Shown here in pieces: positions 1 through 5,275 of a stretch of DNA of 7,670 nucleotides; the first letter of the stretch is position 1, and each line of letters starts with the position of its first letter. Source of the DNA: Methanomassiliicoccaceae archaeon UBA537 (GTDB taxonomy: Archaea > Thermoplasmatota > Thermoplasmata > Methanomassiliicoccales > Methanomethylophilaceae); assembly GCA_002504495.1 (NCBI GenBank), contig DATC01000018.1:1-7670 (forward strand), in the 5' to 3' direction. A program made the position numbers and the translations under genes. Below the pieces are notes generated by a model. That model was not told the origin of the DNA and made no database searches. It was given only the letters and a program-made list of their open reading frames with translations.

Positions 1-2
1 CC

Positions 3-182
3 ACTCCGTGCCGCGACTGCCCGATGCTTCCCGAGAGCATGTCTCGCACGGATCCGGCGATCATCCGCAGGGCCATTCCCTCGACGTCCTCGTGGTGCGA
101 CTGCAGCATCGTCCCCTACTATGAAGGGGGAGTTCTCAGGCTCGTCGTCCAGCATCTCCGGCCCGTGAAGCCCCCTGAGTGA
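3..182 (+). CDS. C-terminal fragment of a Cys-containing protein (5' end outside window)
   Basis: This frame is open from the window edge to a TGA and would encode the last 59 residues of a protein. The fragment has four cysteines in two pairs, C-R-D-C near its start and W-C-D-C about 28 residues later, which could bind a metal. A hydrophobic V-L-R-L-V-V stretch and a Pro-rich end follow. Its Arg codons are CGC, AGG and one CGG, as in the confident genes of this window. The opposite strand would need only CGG and CGA, which the confident genes avoid. I do not recognise the family. The next gene's TATA box starts at its stop codon, so this fragment need not be co-transcribed with the genes after it. 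Several frames are open here, so the call is tentative. Confidence 0.45.
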   Translation, partial: TPCRDCPMLPESMSRTDPAIIRRAIPSTSSWCDCSIVPYYEGGVLRLVVQHLRPVKPPE

Positions 183-190
183 TTTTATAC
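183..190 (+). promoter_or_regulatory. TATA box for the small membrane protein / flavin protein cluster
   Basis: The sequence TTTTATAC lies about 26 bp before the ATG at 212. At the usual archaeal spacing transcription would start at or next to that ATG, giving a leaderless mRNA. The box directly follows the stop codon of the preceding frame. On the other strand it reads GTATAAAA, also an acceptable TATA box. Confidence 0.5.
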
Positions 191-211
191 GATGGGAGGA
201 GATGAGGGCTC

Positions 212-301
212 ATGGAGAACTTCACATTCTGCATCATAGCCATGGTCGTCTATCTGGTCGCCCTGGCAGTAGGCAACCGCAGGAAGAGCGTCGAGGAGTG
301 A
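212..301 (+). CDS. small single-span membrane protein, 29 aa
   Basis: This short frame starts with MENFTF and has one hydrophobic segment at about residues 5-21 (F-C-I-I-A-M-V-V-Y-L-V-A-L-A-V-G), followed by a basic and acidic tail N-R-R-K-S-V-E-E. By the positive-inside rule the C-terminus should be cytoplasmic. The stop codon is only 4 nt before the next ATG, so it is probably translated together with the flavin protein gene. The TATA box at 183-190 fits a start at this ATG, and a GAGG motif lies 4 nt upstream. The function is unknown. The position and clean membrane helix support it, but its shortness limits confidence. Confidence 0.6.
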   Translation: MENFTFCIIAMVVYLVALAVGNRRKSVEE

Positions 302-305
302 GATC

Positions 306-761
306 ATGGCCATCCCGGAGCCTCTGATGAGGCTGCTCAGGATACCGGATTCCAGCAAGGTCCTGTCCGTCGTCTCGACGGACGGCTTCCCCCATTCCAT
401 CGTCCTCGGATCCATCGTGGTCGACGACGGGATGCTCTACGCTGGAGAGGTGTTCATGCACAGGACCGTCGGCTACCTCGAATCCAATCCGAACGTCGAG
501 TTCCTCGTATGGAAGGGCAGGAGCGGCTACTCGATAAGAGCTGTTGCCGAGGCGCGTCTCACCGAAGGTCCCGCCTTCGAGAAGATACGCTCGGAACTCG
601 GAAGGATGGGCATGGAAGCCGTCGCCGCGTGGAGATTCAGACCCCTCGATGCGTCGGACGAATCCGCCACACCGGACGCCGGAGACAAGGTGTTCCGATG
701 GAGATCCCGAGGATCAGGCTCCTGGCCAAGGCATCCGCCGTCTCTTCGGCGGCATGCCTGA
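306..761 (+). CDS. pyridoxamine 5'-phosphate oxidase-like FMN-binding split-barrel protein
   Basis: Residues 15-130 match the PNPOx-like flavin-binding barrel. A strand S-V-V-S-T-D-G-F-P-H-S is followed by a loop containing D-G-M-L-Y-A-G-E-V-F-M-H-R-T, then Y-L-E-S-N-P-N-V-E-F-L-V-W-K-G and a strand with Y-S-I-R-A-V-A-E-A-R. In this superfamily the M-H-R-T and W-K-G regions lie around the FMN phosphate and isoalloxazine. Members are small cytoplasmic dimers that reduce or bind flavin or F420-type cofactors, and the substrate cannot be read from sequence. The ATG follows the small membrane gene by 4 nt. After about residue 130 the composition changes to Arg/Pro/Ser with codons unlike the rest (CGA, TGG, CCA, CGG). 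This is the stretch overlapping the next gene, so the true C-terminus may have been altered by a frameshift. Confidence 0.8.
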   Translation: MAIPEPLMRLLRIPDSSKVLSVVSTDGFPHSIVLGSIVVDDGMLYAGEVFMHRTVGYLESNPNVEFLVWKGRSGYSIRAVAEARLTEGPAFEKIRSELGRMGMEAVAAWRFRPLDASDESATPDAGDKVFRWRSRGSGSWPRHPPSLRRHA

Positions 762-928
762 TCCTCGGTCTTATCCTCTTGTGCAAGGGCCTTCCGCTTC
801 CCGGAGTAATCCTGGCCCTGGTCGGCCTCTCGGTGCTCATGATCAGCGCCAGCATCCTCAGGTTCCTCAGCCTGGTGGACAATCCGTGGATGACCAAGTA
901 CAGGAAACGATGCGGAAAGCGTTGTTGA
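698..928 (+). CDS. small two-span membrane protein, 76 aa
   Basis: The frame starts M-E-I-P-R-I-R-L-L-A-K and has two hydrophobic segments, about residues 13-30 and 35-60, joined by a short K-G-L-P-L-P turn. The basic tail K-Y-R-K-R-C-G-K-R-C holds two cysteines. The frame could be opened further upstream, but that part is Arg-rich and is the shadow of the flavin gene, so this ATG is preferred. It overlaps the flavin gene by 64 nt in another frame, long for neighbouring genes. Codon use here (CTC, CTG, GTC, ATC, AGG) is that of a real gene. It is the last plus-strand gene before converging genes. The function is unknown. Confidence 0.6.
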   Translation: MEIPRIRLLAKASAVSSAACLILGLILLCKGLPLPGVILALVGLSVLMISASILRFLSLVDNPWMTKYRKRCGKRC

Positions 929-2159
929 AGAAGAATGGAAAGGGTTTCTCCTGGAGCCTGAAGGCTCCTGGGGATTCAGTACCTGCTTCTGTCGGCGGGC
1001 TGGTGCTTTCTGAAGCAGTCCCTGCAGTAGACGGGCCTTCCCTGAGTGGGCTTGAAGGGGACCTCGCACTCCTTCTGGCAGTCCGAGCAGACGGCCTTGA
1101 AGAATTCCCTGGGCCTGTCGTTGTCTCTGTCCCTGTAGCCTCCGTATGCCATTTCGATTTCTCCTTGAGGTTTAGCCGATCGGAGCCTGTGGACAGGACC
1201 CCGCTCGTCGCGCCTTGAGTCACCCAACTATCTTCCTCTATAAGAACTGATGTTCGGAGGTCTCCGCCGCACTCGGGACACATCCAGATCCCCTTGTAGC
1301 AGGTCATCATCCCGCCGCACTTTGGACATACGCGCGCCTTCCTGACATCCGGGCCCTGGACCTCCTTGGATGAGAGGTCGTCGTTCGCCCACTTCATCAG
1401 ATCCGCCAGCTCATGCCACCGATCCTCCTTGTCGACCCCGTAGATCGGGAGATTGTCGGCCTCGTTGTAGAGCCTCGTGCGCATCACCCTCAAAGCGCGG
1501 GACACGTTGGCATGGACCTTGGAGCTTATCTGCTTCTTCCCGTAGACGTTGGCACGGTATTTCACATCGAGGTAATCGATGGATTTGTCAAGGAACTCCT
1601 CGAATTCGTTCTCGTTGGGATACACCGGACAGCTGAGGATGAGATCGGATGTGGCCTGCAGCTCGGGATTCCTGGAGATGATGCGCTCCAGTGCGATCCT
1701 GACCTCATCCTTCATGGCTCCTCCCACCTGCCCGTAGATCCTCCTGAGAGCGGGAACGTCCGCGACACGCCCGATCGTCCCCATCCTTCTGGCGGCGAGA
1801 ATGAACTCCTGTCCGCGCTTGTGGGCGAGCACGTCCATGATCTCCGGGATGGCCTCGTCGTCCTGGCGCAGAGACGTCAGATACCCCAGGCGGGCCATCG
1901 ACACGGCATCCCCGAATCCGTCCATCTTCTCTATCCTCCCCATCGCCGCACGCTCGCGGACACATGTGAGGAGCAGGATGACGTCGGCGACGACCTTCTG
2001 GTCGTCGAACGAAAGGAAGGGCTCGATGAGCCTGAACTTGCCGGGATCGTAGTTGTTGACGAGCCATCTGTCGTCGGAGATAGCGTTGGGGCGTCCGCGG
2101 GAGATCGAGTCGATGTCGTCCAGGAGACGCTCCAGATAGATGCCGTCCTGCACCGTCAT
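867..2159 (-). CDS. helical-repeat (HEAT-like) protein with C-terminal zinc ribbon; frame over-extended
   Basis: Residues 1-312 look genuine. They have amphipathic helices with repeat-like L-A-A-R-R-M-G-T-I-G-R-V-A-D-V-P-A-L-R-R character at about 60-165, a helical middle, and a zinc ribbon C278-P-K-C281 with C294-P-E-C297. I do not know the family. HEAT-like folds bind proteins or nucleic acids, and the ribbon suggests a scaffold in information processing. The ATG overlaps the stop of the PC4-like gene as ATGA, so translation is probably coupled. A longer start inside that gene was rejected. From residue 313 (about position 1223) to the stop at 867, the frame is a Ser/Thr/Pro/Arg-rich shadow of the zinc-ribbon gene and even enters the opposite-strand membrane gene. 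Other-frame stops TAG, TAG and TGA cluster at 1218-1243, so the ancestral end was probably there and a frameshift or sequencing error removed it. Confidence 0.72.
   Translation of the reverse strand: MTVQDGIYLERLLDDIDSISRGRPNAISDDRWLVNNYDPGKFRLIEPFLSFDDQKVVADVILLLTCVRERAAMGRIEKMDGFGDAVSMARLGYLTSLRQDDEAIPEIMDVLAHKRGQEFILAARRMGTIGRVADVPALRRIYGQVGGAMKDEVRIALERIISRNPELQATSDLILSCPVYPNENEFEEFLDKSIDYLDVKYRANVYGKKQISSKVHANVSRALRVMRTRLYNEADNLPIYGVDKEDRWHELADLMKWANDDLSSKEVQGPDVRKARVCPKCGGMMTCYKGIWMCPECGGDLRTSVLIEEDSWVTQGATSGVLSTGSDRLNLKEKSKWHTEATGTETTTGPGNSSRPSARTARRSARSPSSPLREGPSTAGTASESTSPPTEAGTESPGAFRLQEKPFPFFFNNAFRIVSCTWSSTDCPPG
953..968 (-). terminator. hairpin and T-rich tract at the convergent gene ends
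   Basis: A perfect six-base stem, GGAGCC and GGCTCC, closes a four-base loop 8 nt beyond the minus-strand stop codon. On the minus strand it is followed by a pyrimidine-rich run with several T tracts (positions 950 down to 925). Archaeal termination mainly needs the T tracts, so the stem may be incidental. Confidence 0.4.
976..1152 (-). CDS. small zinc-ribbon protein, 58 aa
   Basis: The protein is M-A-Y-G-G-Y-R-D-R-D then V-C-S-D-C-Q-K-E-C-E-V-P-F-K-P then R-P-V-Y-C-R-D-C-F-R-K-H. The CxxC pairs at residues 22/25 and 43/46, with V-P-F-K-P and R-P-V-Y-C between, match the short zinc-ribbon domain common in archaea and many bacteria, alone or as a tail on RNA helicases. It probably binds one zinc. 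The Gly/Tyr/Arg-rich start suggests nucleic acid contact, which is inference. AAGGAG lies 8 nt before the ATG and decides the start against a longer TTG-initiated version. It lies downstream of the helical-repeat zinc-ribbon gene. A TATA-like TTCTTATAG at 1238-1246 could give it its own promoter. Confidence 0.82.
   Translation of the reverse strand: MAYGGYRDRDNDRPREFFKAVCSDCQKECEVPFKPTQGRPVYCRDCFRKHQPADRSRY
1237..1246 (-). promoter_or_regulatory. possible TATA box for the small zinc-ribbon gene
   Basis: On the minus strand this reads TTCTTATAG. It lies where the preceding gene's authentic coding appears to end, and would start transcription near 1215 with a leader of about 60 nt. The long leader keeps this tentative. 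Confidence 0.3.
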
Positions 2160-2386
2160 TCCTGTCCGATCCCTCTCTGGTCCAGGGCCTTCTTGAGGAT
2201 GGCGACCTCCTCGTCGGATAGGGTCACCCCCTTGCCCATCTTCTCGTGGTCGGGGGACCACTCCCTGATGTCGTATTTCGGATCCCTGTCGTTCCAGCTT
2301 ATGAGGTTGAGCTCCTTGGTCCAGCCCTTGGAGGATTCTGAAAGTACCGCGATGCTCTCGACGATCTCGTAGTTGATGACAGCCAT
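2156..2386 (-). CDS. PC4/YdbC-type ssDNA-binding protein
   Basis: The 76-residue protein closely follows the YdbC branch of the PC4 (positive cofactor 4) fold. It has a strand I-V-E-S-I-A-V-L-S-E, the signature S-S-K-G-W-T-K-E-L-N-L-I-S-W-N-D-R-D-P-K-Y-D-I-R-E-W-S-P-D, then K-M-G-K-G-V-T-L-S-D-E-E and a final helix. Proteins of this fold bind single-stranded DNA or melted promoters as dimers through the curved sheet, and the W-N, K-Y-D-I-R and K-G residues are the conserved core. The length is typical. Start M-A-V-I-N-Y was chosen because a TATA box lies 28 bp upstream and the 40 extra residues of a longer start are unlike coding sequence. It is the first gene of the minus-strand operon and its stop overlaps the next start (ATGA). 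A role in transcription, replication or repair is inferred from the family. Confidence 0.88.
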   Translation of the reverse strand: MAVINYEIVESIAVLSESSKGWTKELNLISWNDRDPKYDIREWSPDHEKMGKGVTLSDEEVAILKKALDQRGIGQE

Positions 2387-2395
2387 CTTAATCGC

Positions 2396-2409
2396 GCGCG
2401 TATACGCGC
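2396..2409. promoter_or_regulatory. 14-bp perfect palindrome, candidate operator
   Basis: GCGCGTATACGCGC is its own reverse complement. It lies between the minus-strand TATA box (2411-2418) and the start codon of the PC4-like gene, just where a bound dimeric repressor would block RNA polymerase. No regulator is identified. The GC-rich alternating sequence could also be chance in a GC-rich genome. Confidence 0.4.
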
Positions 2410-2410
2410 C

Positions 2411-2418
2411 TTTTATAA
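2411..2418 (-). promoter_or_regulatory. TATA box of the PC4-like operon
   Basis: The minus strand reads TTATAAAA, centred about 28 bp before the ATG at 2386. Transcription would start at or within a few bases of the start codon, so the mRNA is probably leaderless. Confidence 0.65.
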
Positions 2419-2487
2419 TAACACTTGGTAGCGATCCGCATCCGACGGACCGCATGATTTCGGAACTTTCAGACCCCGTTCCGATAC

Positions 2488-2497
2488 AATTATAAGC
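2488..2497 (+). promoter_or_regulatory. TATA box of the CNNM/CorB-like gene
   Basis: CAATTATAAG is the only clear TATA-like element in this AT-richer stretch. It predicts a transcript start near 2518 and a leader of about 55 nt before the ATG at 2574, which would contain the short upstream frame at 2527-2577. Confidence 0.5.
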
Positions 2498-2526
2498 TTG
2501 CAACAAGGAATAGGAATCAACGGTCG

Positions 2527-2577
2527 ATGAAATTGAATCGAAATAACATCCCGTCGGAGCGTGCCATCAGCATATGA
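2527..2577 (+). CDS. possible 16-codon leader peptide overlapping the CNNM start
   Basis: The frame reads MKLNRNNIPSERAISI and its TGA overlaps the next ATG as ATGA. It would start about 9 nt after the predicted transcript start. There is only a weak GGAG at 2556-2559 before the main ATG, so coupled translation from this frame could help load ribosomes. It may be chance, since no other evidence supports it. Confidence 0.25.
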   Translation: MKLNRNNIPSERAISI

Positions 2578-3848
2578 TCGATGCTCTGACAATCGTCTAT
2601 TTTGTAGCAATCGCGCTCCTGGTGGTCTGCTCGGCCTTCTTCTCCATGTCGGAGACCGCTTTCACCAGTGTCAGCGAGGTCCGTTTGAAAAGGCTCGCCA
2701 ACGAGGGCGACAAGAAGGCCGCGAAGGCCCTGGCCATCCTGGGGAACTACGACAAGCTCCTTACGACCATCCTGATCGGGAACAACATCGTCAACATCTG
2801 CGCGACGACGATCGCCACTCTGGCCTTCGCGATCCTTCTGGGACAGGCCACAGGATCTGTGGTCTCCACGGTCGTGATGACCTTGGTGGTCCTCACCTTC
2901 GGAGAGATCCTTCCGAAGACCGTGGCCAAGAGGTATCCCGAGCGCTTCGTCCTGAAGATCGTGACCGCCGTCCGCGCCATCGAGATCCTCTTCACCCCAT
3001 TGTCGTGGGTGTTCGGGAAGTTCACTTCGGCCATAGGGAACAGGCTCGGAGAGGAGCCTGCAGGCATGACGGAGGACGAGCTCGAGGTCACCATAGACGC
3101 TCTCGAAGGCGACGGCGTGATCGAGAAGACCGAAGGGGATCTGATCAAATCCGCCATCAGATTCGACGACACCCCCGTATCCGAGGTGTACACCCCGCGC
3201 ATGGATGTGATCGCGATGCCCATCGATGCATCAGTGGAGGAGGCCGGAAGGCTGTTCTCGGATTCCGGCTTCTCTAGGATCCCCGTCTACGACGGCACCA
3301 TCGACAATATCGTGGGAGTGGCCTACGCCAAGCAGTTCTACGCCAACATATTCAACAAGACGCAGTTCACGCTGAGGGACATGGTCTCGCCTGTGAGATA
3401 CATCCCCGAGACCATGAGCATAGCATCCGTGTTCAACGACTTCCAGAAGTCCAAGATACATCTGGCCGTCGTCCTGGATTCGTACGGCGGCACCATGGGC
3501 ATAGTTACCCTCGAGGACATCCTCGAAGAGCTTGTCGGAGAGATATGGGACGAGAGCGACGAGGTCCAGCCCGACGCCGTCGTCCAGCAGGACGGCACAG
3601 TCCTCGCCAAGGGCAAGGCCAACATATTCGACGTGGCCGAGCTCCTGGAGTCGAAGTTCGACCCCGAAGGATACGAGGACTACTCCGTCATGGGATACGT
3701 CCTCTACAAGCTCAACCGCCTCCCTCAGAGGGGGGATTCCGTCACGGACGGCAACCTGGTGATCACCGTCCGCACGGTGAAAGGCCGCAGAGTGGTCGAC
3801 TGCATCGTCTCCAAAGCGCCTCAATCCGAGGAGCGCGAGGAGAACTGA
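2574..3848 (+). CDS. CNNM/CorB (CorC-HlyC type) membrane protein with CBS pair
   Basis: The order is that of the CNNM/CorB family. A DUF21 membrane domain spans residues 1-150, with S-M-S-E-T-A-F at 24-30, G-N-N at 69-71 and F-G-E-I-L-P-K at 109-115. Next come an acidic helical linker (160-195), two CBS motifs (about 205-262 and 270-325, the second with V-T-L-E-D-I-L-E-E-L-V-G-E-I) and a C-terminal CorC/HlyC domain (about 335-412). The family transports magnesium or regulates its efflux, and ATP-Mg binding to the CBS pair controls the channel. The serine, G-N-N and E-x-L-P-K motifs that line the ion site are present. The length, 424 residues, is normal. The ATG starts the first membrane helix. 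Its 3' end overlaps the converging RNA-binding protein gene by 28 nt. Substrate assignment is from the family only. Confidence 0.93.
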   Translation: MIDALTIVYFVAIALLVVCSAFFSMSETAFTSVSEVRLKRLANEGDKKAAKALAILGNYDKLLTTILIGNNIVNICATTIATLAFAILLGQATGSVVSTVVMTLVVLTFGEILPKTVAKRYPERFVLKIVTAVRAIEILFTPLSWVFGKFTSAIGNRLGEEPAGMTEDELEVTIDALEGDGVIEKTEGDLIKSAIRFDDTPVSEVYTPRMDVIAMPIDASVEEAGRLFSDSGFSRIPVYDGTIDNIVGVAYAKQFYANIFNKTQFTLRDMVSPVRYIPETMSIASVFNDFQKSKIHLAVVLDSYGGTMGIVTLEDILEELVGEIWDESDEVQPDAVVQQDGTVLAKGKANIFDVAELLESKFDPEGYEDYSVMGYVLYKLNRLPQRGDSVTDGNLVITVRTVKGRRVVDCIVSKAPQSEEREEN

Positions 3849-4279
3849 CCATCATCGGTCAGGAATCCGCCGAGGATCCTGACCGCAACCTCCTTCCTGG
3901 CAGGGTGCGCCTGCACCTTGCCGGTTATCGCTATGACGTCCCCGTGATGGGCGATCTCGTAGACGCCCTCCACCGCCTTCTGCTTGTCGAGACGCAGATA
4001 GAATACGCAGTCGTCATCGATACGGTCCTCCAGATGCTCGGATATCTCCTTCCTGAGATCGGATCCGAGATTGGCGAAAAGGGCCCTGAACTGCCTCTGA
4101 TGCGTGAGACGGGCCTCCAGTATAGTCATGGTGTTGCCGTGCTCCCCTTCGGATTCGTCCTCGGTGAACTCATCCGCATCCTCCAGAAGAGACTCCATCG
4201 TCTCTTCCAGAAGATCCTTCTTCTCCGTGGCGTAGCAGAAGGTCTGCACCCTCACCCAATGGAATATCGAACCTGCCAT
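3821..4279 (-). CDS. exosome-associated RNA-binding protein (COG1325 type)
   Basis: The 152-residue protein fits the archaeal family described as exosome subunit or RNA-binding protein with a dsRBD-like fold. The N-terminal strand is H-W-V-R-V-Q-T-F-C-Y-A-T-E. The hallmark E-G-E-H-G-N-T-M-T-I-L-E-A-R-L is at about 44-58, then a helix L-R-K-E-I-S-E-H-L-E-D-R-I-D-D-D, then the signature Y-L-R-L-D-K-Q-K-A at 94-102, and a last strand with V-Q-A-H-P-A-R-K-E. Family members are cytoplasmic and linked by gene context to RNA processing by the exosome. This is known of the family and not shown here, since no exosome genes are in the window. GGAGG lies 10 nt before the ATG. It overlaps the upstream membrane gene by 28 nt, so the two are probably co-translated. 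Confidence 0.92.
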   Translation of the reverse strand: MAGSIFHWVRVQTFCYATEKKDLLEETMESLLEDADEFTEDESEGEHGNTMTILEARLTHQRQFRALFANLGSDLRKEISEHLEDRIDDDCVFYLRLDKQKAVEGVYEIAHHGDVIAITGKVQAHPARKEVAVRILGGFLTDDGQFSSRSSD

Positions 4280-4752
4280 CGCGAATCATCCTCCGGCTTC
4301 TCCACAGGAACCGCATCGAAGAAGGACTGCGCATCCGTCGATGAGATGACCGCCACTCTCTTCCCCTTCAGCTTCAAAGCGACGCCGTCGTCGTCTCCGA
4401 TGCGGAGATACGACTTGTGGCTCACACCCTTCAGGTTCCATTGCGAATAGCTTCTGATGTCCTCCAGCGCGCCGCTGCGCTTGTCGATTATCTGATCCGC
4501 AGGGAAGACGATCGTCCTGAACATGTGCTTCAGTTCCACACCTTCCTCCGTGACAGTCACCGACATCTCCAGGACGAGGGACGCCATGGACGCGGCGATG
4601 AACGCGATCGCCACGATGCAGACGGGGCCCCATCCTATCGTTCCGACCATGATCAACATGAACGCCAAAGTGGCCATGAGGGTCCCGGCGAGGATCCAGG
4701 CGAGATTCCTTGGAAGTATCGGACCGTTCTCGGCATAGAGGATATCAGCCAT
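4252..4752 (-). CDS. two-span membrane protein with PH-like cytoplasmic domain, 166 aa
   Basis: Two hydrophobic helices (about residues 16-37 and 42-61) form a hairpin. They are followed by M-S-V-T-V-T-E-E-G-V-E-L-K-H-M-F-R-T-I-V-F-P, then a basic/acidic strand set and the end helix T-D-A-Q-S-F-F-D-A-V. This architecture resembles bacterial/archaeal PH-like membrane proteins of unknown function. A longer start 19 residues earlier is possible, but a TATA box (4775-4782) about 26 bp before this ATG supports the shorter leaderless start. It is the first gene of a two-gene operon with the COG1325-type RNA-binding protein. A functional link between them is not evident. The fold assignment is by pattern only. 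Confidence 0.72.
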   Translation of the reverse strand: MADILYAENGPILPRNLAWILAGTLMATLAFMLIMVGTIGWGPVCIVAIAFIAASMASLVLEMSVTVTEEGVELKHMFRTIVFPADQIIDKRSGALEDIRSYSQWNLKGVSHKSYLRIGDDDGVALKLKGKRVAVISSTDAQSFFDAVPVEKPEDDSRWQVRYSIG

Positions 4753-4774
4753 ATCGGAGGAAAGATGGCCGGAG

Positions 4775-4782
4775 TAGATAAA
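4775..4782 (-). promoter_or_regulatory. TATA box of the membrane protein / RNA-binding protein operon
   Basis: The minus strand reads TTTATCTA about 26 bp upstream of the ATG at 4752, predicting a leaderless transcript. It decides the start codon of the membrane protein. Confidence 0.5.
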
Positions 4783-4816
4783 GGGGTGCTGGGTCGGGAA
4801 ATCGATCAATAGAAAT

Positions 4817-4837
4817 CTTTATATGTATCCTACATAT
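4817..4837 (+). promoter_or_regulatory. tRNA promoter (TATA box) within an inverted repeat
   Basis: TTTATATG at 4818-4825 lies about 30 bp before the tRNA, the normal archaeal spacing. It overlaps a perfect inverted repeat, ATATGTA - TCC - TACATAT (4821-4837), which could hold a dimeric DNA-binding protein over the box. Confidence 0.6.
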
Positions 4838-4851
4838 CCCTGCATTCAAGC

Positions 4852-4926
4852 GGTCCCATAGCTTAGCTTGGTTTGAGCGTCCGGCTGATAACCGGAAGGT
4901 CTTGAGTTCAAATCTCAATGGGACCA
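4852..4926 (+). tRNA. tRNA-Ile(GAT)
   Basis: The 75-nt gene folds into a complete cloverleaf. The acceptor stem is GGTCCCA with TGGGACC, the D arm GCTT/GAGC has a GG-containing loop, the anticodon stem TCCGG/CCGGA has loop CTGATAA (anticodon GAT), and the T stem TTGAG/CTCAA has loop TTCAAAT. The discriminator base is A and the terminal CCA is not encoded. There is no intron. A pyrimidine-rich trailer (4929-4949) probably ends transcription. Confidence 0.97.
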
Positions 4927-5034
4927 CCTATCTTCTCATCCATTCCTTGCGTCCACCTGTTCATCTCATTCTGGGGACGCGATCGGATTCTTCATCGGAA
5001 AGCGGGTCCCGCCCGATTCCTGAAAGTATCCTTT
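4927..5034. other. non-coding gap between tRNA and IS element, with a hairpin
   Basis: No gene is seen. After the pyrimidine-rich tRNA trailer lies a hairpin at 4994-5017, with outer stem ATCGG/CCGAT, an AAA bulge and inner stem GCGG/CCGC, 17 bp before the left inverted repeat. It could be a terminator or the target structure chosen by the element. On the minus strand a 22-codon frame runs from 5034 to a TGA at 4966. It may be leftover host coding sequence cut off by the insertion. Confidence 0.4.
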
Positions 5035-5047
5035 GTTGAGAAACACG
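5035..5047 (+). repeat. left inverted repeat of the IS element
   Basis: GTTGAGAAACACG is the exact reverse complement of 6690-6702. An imperfect extension through 5063 shares a GACCG with the other arm. Confidence 0.85.
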
Positions 5048-5070
5048 CCTACCGGTTTGACCGACGAATC

Positions 5071-5183
5071 ATAGAAAGCCGCCCTTCGGGCGGTTGACTA
5101 TCGGGAATCTGCCACGTCTGCCTGTGTGGGATTAAAAAGCGGCTCTTCGTTTTCGAATCGCTAAACACAAAACCGGAGAGCCG
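5071..5183 (+). ncRNA. structured left end of the IS element, candidate guide (bridge) RNA
   Basis: Three stem-loops follow one another. The first pairs ATAG with CTAT around an eight-pair stem AGCCGCCC/GGGCGGTT (5077-5095, one G-U pair) with a three-base loop. The second (5106-5133) pairs AATC with GATT and CCAC with GTGG, with a two-base bulge and a ten-base loop. The third (5140-5183) has ten pairs (CGGCTCTTCG with CGGAGAGCCG, one G-U), a mismatch, three A-T pairs and a 16-base loop. Loops of this kind, before the transposase, fit the bridge RNA of the IS110 group. The fold is by eye only, and transcription is unproven. Confidence 0.45.
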
Positions 5184-5275
5184 AACGACGGTACTACCGA
5201 CGCGTATTTGAATCAATCCGAACACGTGCTGTGGTCGCGGGCCCTCCGAATGTGTACAGCGGAGGGAAACTGGAT

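Noticed and set aside
1..109. Minus-strand frame starting at 109 and leaving the window
   Set aside because: It looks protein-like, but all its Arg codons are CGG or CGA, which the confident genes here avoid, and no TATA box sits at the right distance from the ATG. The plus-strand frame fits codon use better.
1413..2372. Open plus-strand frame opposite the helical-repeat gene
   Set aside because: It is rich in His, Asp and Val as expected for the antisense of a GC-rich gene, and the minus strand has recognisable motifs and coupled starts.
2561..3277. Plus-strand frame shifted within the CNNM gene
   Set aside because: Arg/His/Gly-rich shadow of a clear CNNM/CBS reading frame.
4753..4809. Longer start for the two-span membrane protein
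   Set aside because: The added 19 residues are not needed for the fold, and the TATA box at 4775-4782 would lie inside the coding region.
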